A stretch of 64,000 nucleotides of DNA. Origin: Micromonospora sp. FIMYZ51 (GTDB lineage: Bacteria > Actinomycetota > Actinomycetes > Mycobacteriales > Micromonosporaceae). Both the position numbers and the translations under genes were made by a program. Location of the stretch: positions 6,947,501 through 7,011,500 of the forward strand of contig NZ_CP134706.1 of NCBI RefSeq assembly GCF_038246755.1. Direction: 5' to 3'. Positions 8,793 to 16,341 of the stretch are shown one piece after another. The stretch's first letter is position 1; each line of letters opens with the position of its first letter. The notes beneath the pieces are model-generated. The model made no database searches and had not been told where the DNA came from. It saw nothing but the letters and a program-made list of their open reading frames with translations.

Positions 8793-9224
8793 TCAGGAGG
8801 TCAGGCGGGTGGTCAGGGTGATTTCGGCGGCAGGGGAGAGCAGGCGGGAGATCGGGCAGTTCTGCTTGGCTGTCTCGGCCAGCTTGGCGAACTCCGCCTC
8901 GTCGATGCCGGGCACCTCACCGACGGTGTCCAACTCGATCCGGGTCACGGTGAAGCCGGCGTCGGTCTTGTCCAGGTGCACCTTCGCGGTGGTCTCCACC
9001 GAGGTCGGCGTCGCGCCAGCGTCGGCGAGCGCCTTGGAGAAGGCCATCGAGAAGCAGCCGGCGTGCGCGGCGCCGATCAACTCCTCGGGGTTGGTGCCCT
9101 CGCCCTCCTCGAAGCGGGACTTGAAGGAGTAGTTCCCCTGCAACCCCCCCTTGCCGGTGCGGATGGTGCCGGACCCCTCGGGAAGGTTGCCCTGCCAGCG
9201 TGCGGAAGCGGTACGGATAGGCAT
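8793..9224 (-). CDS. OsmC-type organic hydroperoxide reductase
   Basis: The 143-residue length matches the family. Conserved catalytic Cys residues are in AAHAGCFSMA (residue 57) and KQNCPISRLL (residue 123), with the fold's Glu in EELIG. OsmC/Ohr enzymes reduce organic hydroperoxides through these thiols in the cytoplasm. TNPEELIGAAHAGCFS and the YSFKSRFEEGEG region point to OsmC rather than Ohr. ATG 9224 is the family-consistent start; the longer frame upstream is low-quality. No MarR/OhrR-type regulator is adjacent. Confidence 0.9.
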   Translation of the reverse strand: MPIRTASARWQGNLPEGSGTIRTGKGGLQGNYSFKSRFEEGEGTNPEELIGAAHAGCFSMAFSKALADAGATPTSVETTAKVHLDKTDAGFTVTRIELDTVGEVPGIDEAEFAKLAETAKQNCPISRLLSPAAEITLTTRLTS

Positions 9225-9393
9225 GCACCCGACGCTAGTGCACCGAGCGCCGCCCGGCGACCGACCGGCGCGGCTTGCCCGTCCGCGTTCCCGGGTGGGA
9301 CGCGCGGATTGTGGAATCATTCGATGCGGACGGCGTACCGGCGGCATGCGGCGCGGGCGGGGTGCCCGGTGCCATGTCACGAGAGGTTGAGTG

Positions 9394-10125
9394 ATGACCC
9401 ACGACCTCCCCATCCCCCGTCAGGACGACCGACCAGAGGGCACCAGCGTGGTCGAGTGGGGCACGCAGGACGACGATTCGCCGGCCACCGGACGACTCGG
9501 CCGGGCCTTCGCCGGACTCGGCAGCGATCACCGGTTGCCACTGTTGCTGGCCGGGCTCGGTGCCGTGGCCGCCCTGCTCTCGCTGATCGGCGAATGGGTG
9601 ACCATCACCCTCCCCTCCGGCGAGGGCGAGGGGGTCACGCCGGTCGAGATGGCCAGCGGCGTGACCGAGATCGGCGGGCTGGGGGTCGGCTACGTGGTGG
9701 GCATCCTCCTGCTCGGCTCCGTGGTCGCGCTCGCGCTGCGCGGCACCACCGCGGTACGGGTCAACGCGCGGGTGGGCGGCCTGGCCCTGGCCACAGGTCT
9801 GCTCGCGGTGCTGGCGGCGACTGCGGTCACGTTCGACGAGAACCGGCAGATTCCGTTCTACTCCGCCGAGGACGGCTTCAAGATCGAGCACGGCCGAGGG
9901 CTGGTGATGGCCTTCGGCGCCGTGCTGCTCTTCGCCGCCGCACTCGCCCGGGCCGTCCCGCGGTCGGCCGACGCATCCGCCGAGCCGGCCAAGCAGCCGC
10001 GTCGGACCAGGTCGCGGCAGGACGACGCAGAGCCGGACGACGACCGTCCACCGGTCGACCTCACCGTCACGCCGACCGTTCCCTTCGCCCGGGAGGCACC
10101 CCCGCCCCGAGGTCTGCTGGGCTGA
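9394..10125 (+). CDS. Four-helix membrane protein, unknown function
   Basis: The protein has 243 residues. A soluble N terminus of ~45 residues precedes about four hydrophobic segments (LPLLLAGLGAVAALLSLIG, GYVVGILLLGSVVALAL, LALATGLLAVLAATAV, LVMAFGAVLLFAAALA). A charged, disordered tail follows (KQPRRTRSRQDDAEPDDD). ATG 9394 is preceded by GAGAGG, with GTG 9391 immediately before it. I do not recognise a specific family. It is divergent from the OsmC gene and precedes two HAD hydrolases by 160 bases. Confidence 0.7.
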   Translation: MTHDLPIPRQDDRPEGTSVVEWGTQDDDSPATGRLGRAFAGLGSDHRLPLLLAGLGAVAALLSLIGEWVTITLPSGEGEGVTPVEMASGVTEIGGLGVGYVVGILLLGSVVALALRGTTAVRVNARVGGLALATGLLAVLAATAVTFDENRQIPFYSAEDGFKIEHGRGLVMAFGAVLLFAAALARAVPRSADASAEPAKQPRRTRSRQDDAEPDDDRPPVDLTVTPTVPFAREAPPPRGLLG

Positions 10126-10286
10126 TCGCCTGGTCACTTGGGCGCCGCCGTCCGTTGGCACCCGATTCGCCGGGAAGTCATGGTTGCGGCCGGATCCGCG
10201 AGGTACGGTTGCTGCCCGCCGTCACGCCGGGTCGCCTACCGGGGACCGTACGGCTGGCCGCGACGGCGGCGGGCGAAGGAGGAACC

Positions 10287-11108
10287 ATGACCCGCCCTGG
10301 CCTGCCCAAGCTGATCGCCACCGACCTTGACGGCACGCTCGTCCGCAGCGACGACACTGTCTCGGCGTACACCCATGAGGTTCTCGACCGGGTCCGCGCC
10401 GCCGGCATCCCGGTGGTCGGCGCCACCGGTCGCGGTCCCCGGCTGACCGAGCTGACCCGCAACGACATCCGTGCCGCGGACTTCCTGGTGATGGCCGGCG
10501 GTGGCCAGGTGGTCGACCAGAGCGATCCGGCCGGCCCGGTGGTGCTCCGCGACGAGCGTCTCTCCAGCGAGGTGCTGGCCACCCTGCTGGCCGAACTGGA
10601 GGTGGCGGTAGGCCCGCTCACCGTGATGGTCGAGGCGTCCGACGAGCACGATGCCCCGCTCTGGGGTGATTACCATCCGGCCTGGCCCTACCAGGACCGG
10701 TTCGAGGTACGCAGCCGGGCCGAGTGCCTCGCCGGTGACGTGATCAAGGCGTTCGCCCGGACCGCCGACCATCACGTCGACGAGTTGCTGGCGGTCGCCC
10801 GGGAAATCGTGCCGCCGCACCTCGCCACGCTCACCCAGGCCGGGTTGGGGTTCATCGAGATCTGCCCGCCCGGCGCGGACAAGGCGACCGGCTTGACCGT
10901 GGTGGCGCAGCGCCTCGGTGTGGACCCGGCCGAGGTGCTGGTCTTCGGGGACATGCCCAACGACCTGCCGATGTTCGAGTGGGCCGGGTGGAGTCGGGTG
11001 GCGGTCGCGAACGCCCATCCGACGCTGCGGGCCGCCGCCGACGAGATCACCTTGCGCAACGACGACGACGGCGTGGCGCTCTACCTCGACCGGCTACTGT
11101 CCAGGTGA
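10287..11108 (+). CDS. HAD family hydrolase (Cof/YidA-like), first of a tandem pair
   Basis: A 273-residue HAD phosphatase of the C2-capped Cof subfamily. Motif I is LIATDLDGTLVR (nucleophile Asp and acid/base Asp), motif II is VVGATGRG, and the terminal motif is VLVFGDMPNDLPMF. The Lys of motif III is in ADKATGL. These enzymes usually dephosphorylate sugar phosphates or FMN-like compounds; the substrate here is unknown. ATG 10287 has GGAGGAA upstream. The stop TGA overlaps the next gene's ATG by one base (TGATG), so the pair is translationally coupled. Confidence 0.9.
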   Translation: MTRPGLPKLIATDLDGTLVRSDDTVSAYTHEVLDRVRAAGIPVVGATGRGPRLTELTRNDIRAADFLVMAGGGQVVDQSDPAGPVVLRDERLSSEVLATLLAELEVAVGPLTVMVEASDEHDAPLWGDYHPAWPYQDRFEVRSRAECLAGDVIKAFARTADHHVDELLAVAREIVPPHLATLTQAGLGFIEICPPGADKATGLTVVAQRLGVDPAEVLVFGDMPNDLPMFEWAGWSRVAVANAHPTLRAAADEITLRNDDDGVALYLDRLLSR

Positions 11109-11923
11109 TGGAGGCAACGCCACGCCTGATCGCCAGTGACATCGACGGCACCCTGCTCCGCGACGACCGTACGCTCAGCGCCCACACCGCAGCCGTGCTG
11201 GCCCGGATCTCCGCCGGGGGCACGCCTGTGGTGCTGGTCACCGGCCGCCCGATCCGCTGGCTCCGACTCGTGTACGACCAGCTCGCCGAGCCGCTGCCCG
11301 CGGTCTGTGCCAACGGTGCAGTGGTCTACGACCCGGTCAACGACGAGGTGCTGCGGGCCGACCCGCTCGCCCCCGAGTTGCTCGCCGAGGTGGCCCGCCG
11401 GCTGCGGGCCGAGGTGCCCGGGGTGAGCCTGGCGGTGGAGATCGTCGACGGTCGGCAGATGCGCCACGAGGCGCACTACCCGCTGCGCTGGGACGCCGAC
11501 GAAGCCGCGATCCGGGTGGTCGAGCACCCCGACGAACTGCATTCGCTGCCGGCGGTGAAGCTGCTGGCCCGGGCCGAGGCACACCCGGACCCGGACCGGT
11601 TCACCCAGTTGGTCGCCGAGGCCCTCACCGGATTGGCCGAGGCCACCCACTCCTCGCGCTCCGGCCTGGTGGAGATCTCCGCGGTCGGCGTGACCAAGGC
11701 GGCCGGGCTGGCCTGGTACTGCCACCGGATCGGGGTCGAGGCGGCCGACGTGCTGGCCTTCGGCGACATGCCGAACGACGTACCGATGCTGACCTGGGCC
11801 GGGCGGGCGGTGGCGGTGGCCAACGCACACCCCGCCGTGCGGGCCGTCGCCGACGACGTCACCTCGGCGAACTCCACCGACGGGGTCGCGACGTACCTGG
11901 AGAAGGTTTTCGGGGTGGACTGA
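11108..11923 (+). CDS. HAD family hydrolase (Cof/YidA-like), second of a tandem pair
   Basis: A 271-residue paralogue of the preceding gene. Motif I is LIASDIDGTLLRDD, motif II is VLVTGRPIRW, and the C-terminal metal-binding motif is VLAFGDMPNDVPML. The two proteins share the HPTLRA/HPAVRA-type ending before the C terminus, suggesting local duplication. Start ATG 11108 shares one base with the upstream stop. The gene is followed by a strong hairpin (11939-11974) that separates it from the convergent bpa gene. Confidence 0.9.
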   Translation: MEATPRLIASDIDGTLLRDDRTLSAHTAAVLARISAGGTPVVLVTGRPIRWLRLVYDQLAEPLPAVCANGAVVYDPVNDEVLRADPLAPELLAEVARRLRAEVPGVSLAVEIVDGRQMRHEAHYPLRWDADEAAIRVVEHPDELHSLPAVKLLARAEAHPDPDRFTQLVAEALTGLAEATHSSRSGLVEISAVGVTKAAGLAWYCHRIGVEAADVLAFGDMPNDVPMLTWAGRAVAVANAHPAVRAVADDVTSANSTDGVATYLEKVFGVD

Positions 11924-11938
11924 GGGCACGGGCGAGCC

Positions 11939-11974
11939 GACCGCGCGGCCCGCCCGATGGCGGGCCGCGCGGTC
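11939..11974. terminator. Bidirectional hairpin terminator between HAD and bpa genes
   Basis: A perfect 16-bp stem (GACCGCGCGGCCCGCC and its complement) closes a CGAT loop between convergent genes. It has no T-tract, which is normal for this GC content, and can serve both strands. Confidence 0.75.
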
Positions 11975-11978
11975 ACGG

Positions 11979-12581
11979 TCAGAGGTACTGGCCGGTGCTG
12001 TGACCCTCGCCACCGGGCTGCCCCAGGCCGGGCATTCCCGGCAGCACCGCCCCGGCCGGCCCGCTGGGCAGCGCCTGCCGACCGGAACGCATCTGCTCCA
12101 GTTGCACCCGGGCCGCCATCTGCTGCGCGACGAGGGCGGCCTGGATGCCGTGGAACAGCCCCTCCAACCAGCCGACGAGCTGGGCGTGGGCGATCCGCAG
12201 CTCACCTTCGCTCGGCGCCTGGTCCTCGGTGAACGGCAGGGAGAGCCGTTCGAGTTCCTCGCGCAGCTCGGGAGCCAACCCTTCCTTCAGCTCGACGATC
12301 GAGCGCTGGTGGATCTCGCGCATCCGGTGCCGGCTGGCGTCGTCCAGGGGGGCGGCCTTGACCTCCTCCAGCAGTTGCTTGATCATGCTGCCGATCCGCA
12401 TGACCTTGGCCGGTTGCTCGACCAGGCGGGACGGATCCTCCCCCGGTCCGTCGTCGGTCTGTACCGTGCCGACCGGTCGGCCGTCCGGCCCGACCACCAC
12501 CACCGTGCCGGGGTGCCCGGTGCCGTCCCGGCCAGGCTCGTCGTTCTGTCCAGCGGAGCGTCCTTCGGTCATGCCCTCCAT
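11979..12581 (-). CDS. bpa: Bacterial proteasome activator Bpa
   Basis: The 200-residue helical protein of the former DUF2587 family has RLVEQPAKVMRIGSMIKQLL and a four-helix core (LREELERLSLPF, QLVGWLEGLFHGIQAAL). It ends exactly in GQYL, the C-terminal motif that docks Bpa rings onto the 20S proteasome. Known members form ATP-independent dodecameric rings that open the gate and degrade unfolded proteins such as HspR. The N terminus is disordered. This implies the organism has a 20S proteasome, though its genes are outside the window. Confidence 0.95.
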   Translation of the reverse strand: MEGMTEGRSAGQNDEPGRDGTGHPGTVVVVGPDGRPVGTVQTDDGPGEDPSRLVEQPAKVMRIGSMIKQLLEEVKAAPLDDASRHRMREIHQRSIVELKEGLAPELREELERLSLPFTEDQAPSEGELRIAHAQLVGWLEGLFHGIQAALVAQQMAARVQLEQMRSGRQALPSGPAGAVLPGMPGLGQPGGEGHSTGQYL

Positions 12582-12672
12582 CTTTACCCAGCCGGGTTGC
12601 CCAATGCCCGCCGGCCCGAGCGGGAGGGGACCCCTTTTCCTGGTCCGTGGTGATTCACGCTACCGTCGGCCG

Positions 12673-13470
12673 ATGCCGCTCGACCCGCGCGCCGTGCTGA
12701 CCCGGCCGGCCCCCGATCCGGAGCTGACCGTCGCCTACGGCGAGCATCCCGATCAGATCGCCGACCTGCGGCAGCCGGCCGGCGACGGCCCGCCCCGGCC
12801 CCTGTTGATCGTGGTGCACGGTGGATTCTGGCGGGCGGAGTACGACCGGCGGCACACCGGCCCGCTGGCCGCTGCGCTGGCGGCCCTCGGGTACCCGGTC
12901 GCCCAGCTGGAATATCGCCGGACCGGGCAGCCCGGTGGCGGCTGGCCGGGAACGCTCACCGACGTGCTGGCCGGGGTGTCCGCGCTGCCACGGCTGGCCG
13001 CCGCCGCCCTGCCCGGCCGGGTCGCACCGGGGCGGGCGATCCTGGTCGGGCACTCGGCCGGTGGACACCTCGCGCTGTACGCGGCGGCGCGCACACCGGA
13101 CGCCGTCGGCGGCGTACTCGCCCTCGCTCCGGTGGCCGACCTGGCCGAGGCGTACCGGCTCGACCTGGACACCGGTGCGGTGGCCGCCCTGCTGGGCGGC
13201 GGTCCGGCCGAGGTGCCCGAGCGGTACGCGGACGCCGATCCCGGCGCGCTGACCTCACTCCCACCACGGACCGTAGTGATTCACGGCACTCTGGATCGAC
13301 AGGTTCCGGTGGAGCTGAGCCGCGCGTACGTGGCCGCAGCCCGGGCAGCGGGTGCCGATATGCACCTTGTCGAGCTGCCGGAATGCGAACATTACGGGCT
13401 CATCGACCCGGAGTCGCCGGCCTGGCCCAAGGTAACCAGCACGTTGCGGTCGTTTTCGGAAGATCAATAG
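12673..13470 (+). CDS. Alpha/beta hydrolase, kynurenine formamidase/esterase-like
   Basis: A 265-residue alpha/beta hydrolase. The oxyanion-hole motif is VVHGGFWRAEY, the nucleophile elbow is LVGHSAGGH, the acidic residue is probably in HGTLDRQVP, and the catalytic His is in ECEHYGLID. The HGGFW plus GHSAGG combination is typical of kynurenine formamidases and BD-FAE-type esterases. No other tryptophan catabolic gene is nearby, so substrate assignment is open. ATG 12673 begins the conserved region. The next gene starts 80 bases downstream. Confidence 0.85.
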   Translation: MPLDPRAVLTRPAPDPELTVAYGEHPDQIADLRQPAGDGPPRPLLIVVHGGFWRAEYDRRHTGPLAAALAALGYPVAQLEYRRTGQPGGGWPGTLTDVLAGVSALPRLAAAALPGRVAPGRAILVGHSAGGHLALYAAARTPDAVGGVLALAPVADLAEAYRLDLDTGAVAALLGGGPAEVPERYADADPGALTSLPPRTVVIHGTLDRQVPVELSRAYVAAARAAGADMHLVELPECEHYGLIDPESPAWPKVTSTLRSFSEDQ

Positions 13471-13550
13471 CCATTGACGCAGCGTCGTCGAGCGGGTAGA
13501 ACGCCGAGGGGGCGGACGGCCGCTCCGGCAAGGTAATTGAAGGGAACCCG

Positions 13551-14753
13551 GTGTCGCAGATGAACCGCAGGCGGGCACTCCAGCTGCTCGCCGCACTCGG
13601 TACGGGGGCAGTCGTCACCGGATGTGGCTCTGATGCCGAGGAAAGCGGCACCGAGGAGAGCCTGACACCGGTCAAGATCGGCTTGATCGCGCCGCAGGCC
13701 GGCCCGGGCAAGCCCATCGGCGACGAACTCAACAACGGCTTCCAGCTCTACCTGGAACTCAACGACAACCGGCTCGGCGGTCGCCCGGTCGACCTGCTCG
13801 TGGCCGACGAGGGAGACAACGCCAAGAGCGGCCAGGCCGCCGTGGACGGGCTGCTCAAGCAGGGCGTACTCGCCCTGACCGGGGTCGCCAGCTCGGCGGT
13901 CATGTTCGGCATCCGGGACGCCATCGAGCAGGCCCGGGTCCCACTGATCGGCTCGAACGCCTCGCCGACCAGCCTCCAGAGCGTCGTGTACATCTGGCGT
14001 ACCTCGTACGTGCTCGACGAGGCCGGCCGGGCGCTCGGCCGTTACCTCAAGGACGAACTGGGCCGCAACGACCGGGTCGCGATCATCCTGCCGGAGGCGG
14101 GCGTCGGCGTCGAGGACGTGCTGCGCGGCTTCCGCCAGGAGTTCGGCGAGTCCGACCCGCGCATCGCCGACCCGGTGATCTGGACGTCCAACAGCCCGAG
14201 CCCGAGCAAGACCGCCTACGTCTCCGACATCGCCCGGGCACTCGACCGCAACCCCTCGGTGGTCTTCTGCTTCTACTCCGGCACCGCGGCGGCAGAATTC
14301 ATCATGCAGCTGCGCGACGGCGGGTTCAAAGGCGCGATCTACGCGCCCGGCTTCCTCACCGAGGGCTCGGTGCTGGAGAGCATCCGGCCGGCGGGCGACG
14401 CGCTCGGCATCCGCACGGCGTTGAACTACTCCGCAGACCTGAACAACGCCGCCAACCGGCGGTTCGCCTCGGCGTACCGCAAGAAGCACAACGCCTCGCC
14501 GACGACCTACGCGATGGCCTCGTACGACGCGGCGAAGGTGCTCGACCAGGCGATCCGTCTCGCCGGCTCGACGCCCACCCCGCAGGAGGTGAACCTCGCG
14601 CTCGGCCGGATCGGTCAGATTGACAGCCCGCGCGGCGCGTGGCAGTTCAACCAGCCGCGCACCCCGCAGCAGAAGTGGTACCTGCGCGAGGTGCAGCGCG
14701 ACGGTCAGGTGCTGTCGAACGTGCTGGTGAACGAACTGGCCACCCTCGGCTGA
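13551..14753 (+). CDS. ABC transporter substrate-binding lipoprotein (branched-chain amino-acid type)
   Basis: The protein has 400 residues. The N terminus MNRRRALQLLAALGTGAVVTGC has an arginine-rich, Tat-like start and a lipobox with the lipidated Cys at residue 25. The body is a type I periplasmic binding fold (VKIGLIAPQAGPGKPIGDEL, LLVADEGDNAKSGQAAVDGLL), of the Leu/Ile/Val or amide-binding kind. GTG 13551 has AAGGGAA upstream; ATG 13560 is an alternative. No permease or ATPase genes are adjacent, so it is an orphan receptor or serves a distant transporter. The ligand is unknown. Confidence 0.88.
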   Translation: MSQMNRRRALQLLAALGTGAVVTGCGSDAEESGTEESLTPVKIGLIAPQAGPGKPIGDELNNGFQLYLELNDNRLGGRPVDLLVADEGDNAKSGQAAVDGLLKQGVLALTGVASSAVMFGIRDAIEQARVPLIGSNASPTSLQSVVYIWRTSYVLDEAGRALGRYLKDELGRNDRVAIILPEAGVGVEDVLRGFRQEFGESDPRIADPVIWTSNSPSPSKTAYVSDIARALDRNPSVVFCFYSGTAAAEFIMQLRDGGFKGAIYAPGFLTEGSVLESIRPAGDALGIRTALNYSADLNNAANRRFASAYRKKHNASPTTYAMASYDAAKVLDQAIRLAGSTPTPQEVNLALGRIGQIDSPRGAWQFNQPRTPQQKWYLREVQRDGQVLSNVLVNELATLG

Positions 14754-14759
14754 GCATGC

Positions 14760-14812
14760 AAGGAAGGGCCCCCTATTAACGCCTCAGGTAGAGGAAGGGC
14801 CCCCTGTTAACA
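14760..14812 (-). repeat. Micromonosporaceae-type GGGGCCCTTCCT intergenic repeat, copy 2 (inverted)
   Basis: The reverse complement reads GTTAACAGGGGGCCCTTCCT, then CTACCTGAGGCGTTAATAG and GGGGCCCTTCCTT. It is nearly identical to copy 3 at 28740-28791. It lies between convergent genes, seven bases after the binding-protein stop. Confidence 0.88.
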
Positions 14813-14828
14813 CTCGACGGGCAGCGGC

Positions 14829-15659
14829 TCAGGGCCGCAGCTCGGCGATACAGCACTTCACGCTGCCGCCGCCCTTCTTCAGCTCGGTCAACTCGACCGG
14901 CACGGGCGTGTAGCCGGCCGTCTTCAGCCGGCTGGCCAGCCGGGTCGCCTCGCTGTTGAGCACCACGTTGGCCCCGTCGCTGACCAGGTTCAGGCCGAAG
15001 GCGAGGGCGTCGTCGTCGTCCGCGAGCACCGCGTCCGGGAAGAGCTGGGCGAGGACCTTCTGGCTGGCGGCGGAGAACGCGCCCGGGTAGTAGACGACGT
15101 TGCCGTCGTCGATCGAGGCGAGCGCCACGTCCAGGTGGTAGAAGCGCGGGTCGACCAGCCGCAGCGAGACCACCGGCCGACCCAACGCCTCCTGCGCCTC
15201 GGCGTGCGCGGACAGTTCGGTGCGGAACCCGTACCCGGCCAGGATCAGCCCGCCGTACGCCTCCGGCAGGTACGCGAAGTCGCCTTCGCCCTCGTTTGTC
15301 TCGTTCGGCGCGATGAACCGCCAGTCCCGCGACTCGTAGAAGGCCCGGTGCGCCGCCGCCTCGGCGGTCCGCTGGTGGTGCTTGAACTGCGCCCCGTAGA
15401 CCGTCCCGTCCACCATGAAGGCACCGTTGGCGGCGTAGACCATGTCGGGCAGGCCGGGCTCGGGGACCAGCAGGTGCACGTCATGGCCGAGCCCGATGAG
15501 GGTCTCCCGCAGGCGGTCCCACTGCTTGACCGCCAACTCCGGGTCGACCGGAGCGGTCACGTCCATCCACGGGTTGATCGCGTACTCGACCGCGAAGTGC
15601 TCAGGCGAGCACATGAGATATGTCCGCTTTCGCGGCACTCGCTGCTGGTTCACGGTCAC
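14829..15659 (-). CDS. ddaH: Dimethylargininase (guanidino-group modifying hydrolase)
   Basis: Hydrolyses N-omega-methylated arginines to citrulline and methylamines, by family. The ~276-residue protein has YLMCSPEHFAVEYAINPWMD, the substrate-loop NGAFMVDGTVY, the catalytic His region DPRFYHLDVAL and the C-terminal GGGSVKCC with the nucleophilic Cys. This pattern is shared with actinobacterial DDAH rather than with the longer arginine deiminases. GTG 15659 was chosen; GTG 15653 and 15638 are alternatives. It is divergent from an Lrp/AsnC gene, a known arrangement for amino-acid catabolic genes, so Lrp control is likely. Confidence 0.88.
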   Translation of the reverse strand: MTVNQQRVPRKRTYLMCSPEHFAVEYAINPWMDVTAPVDPELAVKQWDRLRETLIGLGHDVHLLVPEPGLPDMVYAANGAFMVDGTVYGAQFKHHQRTAEAAAHRAFYESRDWRFIAPNETNEGEGDFAYLPEAYGGLILAGYGFRTELSAHAEAQEALGRPVVSLRLVDPRFYHLDVALASIDDGNVVYYPGAFSAASQKVLAQLFPDAVLADDDDALAFGLNLVSDGANVVLNSEATRLASRLKTAGYTPVPVELTELKKGGGSVKCCIAELRP

Positions 15660-15674
15660 CAAGAGTAGGTAGGG

Positions 15675-15700
15675 TAGAACTTCCGGAACAGCCAGAACCG
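15675..15700. promoter_or_regulatory. Candidate operator between ddaH and Lrp genes
   Basis: The 63-bp divergent gap contains the palindrome TTCCGGAA (15681-15688) flanked by GAAC and CAGCC. It is the only clear dyad there and is a plausible Lrp site, but one short palindrome is weak evidence. Confidence 0.3.
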
Positions 15701-15721
15701 TTGCTTCTCAGAGGCGGAACA

Positions 15722-16180
15722 TTGCAGATCGACGCCGTTGACCAGCGAATCATTGCGTTGCTCGTCGCAGACGCTCGGGCGTCGTACGCGGACATCGGCA
15801 ACCGGGTGTCACTCTCCGCTCCGGCGGTGAAGCGTCGGGTCGACCGGCTGCGTGCGGCCGGGGTGATCCGGGGATTCACCACGGTCGTGGATCCCGCCGC
15901 GGTCGGTTGGACCACCGAGGCGTTCGTCGAACTGTTCTGTGCCGGCCGGACCACCCCGGCCCAGATCGGTGCCGCCGTCCGGCGCCACCCGGAGGTGGTC
16001 GGGGCGTACACCGTCTCCGGGGAGGCCGACGCGCTCGTGCACCTGCGCGCCGCCGACATCGCCCACCTTGAGGAGGCGTTGGAGCGGCTGCGGGCGGAGA
16101 CGTTCGTGACCTCCTCCCGGAGCACAATCGTGCTGTCCCGGCTGGTCGAGTCCCCCGGCGTCGGCCCGTCCACCCGCTGA
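15722..16180 (+). CDS. Lrp/AsnC family transcriptional regulator
   Basis: A 152-residue regulator. The N-terminal winged helix reads IDAVDQRIIALLVADARASYADIG, with recognition region SAPAVKRRVDRL. The C-terminal RAM/ACT-like ligand domain contains HPEVVGAYTVSGEADALVHL. The TTG at 15722 is chosen because GAGGCGG lies five bases upstream and the longer reading frame adds an unconserved N terminus. By position it probably controls the divergent dimethylargininase gene in response to arginine derivatives or another amino acid. It has no other obvious targets nearby. Confidence 0.9.
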   Translation: MQIDAVDQRIIALLVADARASYADIGNRVSLSAPAVKRRVDRLRAAGVIRGFTTVVDPAAVGWTTEAFVELFCAGRTTPAQIGAAVRRHPEVVGAYTVSGEADALVHLRAADIAHLEEALERLRAETFVTSSRSTIVLSRLVESPGVGPSTR

Positions 16181-16341
16181 CCGCCGGCACCCGGCATCGG
16201 CCGGGCTGGCCGTGGCGGAGCGCGTGGCGAACTCGTTCACCAGCGCCGTCGGCGTCCAGCGGTAGCCACGACCGTCCGGCGGACATCGACAAACATGCTG
16301 CCGACAGGAACCGCACATGCCCCGGGCGCGTCTAAGGCGCC

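Noticed and set aside
8742..10286. A very long upstream extension of the first HAD hydrolase frame
   Set aside because: It overlaps the OsmC and membrane-protein genes on both strands and lacks family similarity. GGAGGAA before 10287 marks the true start.
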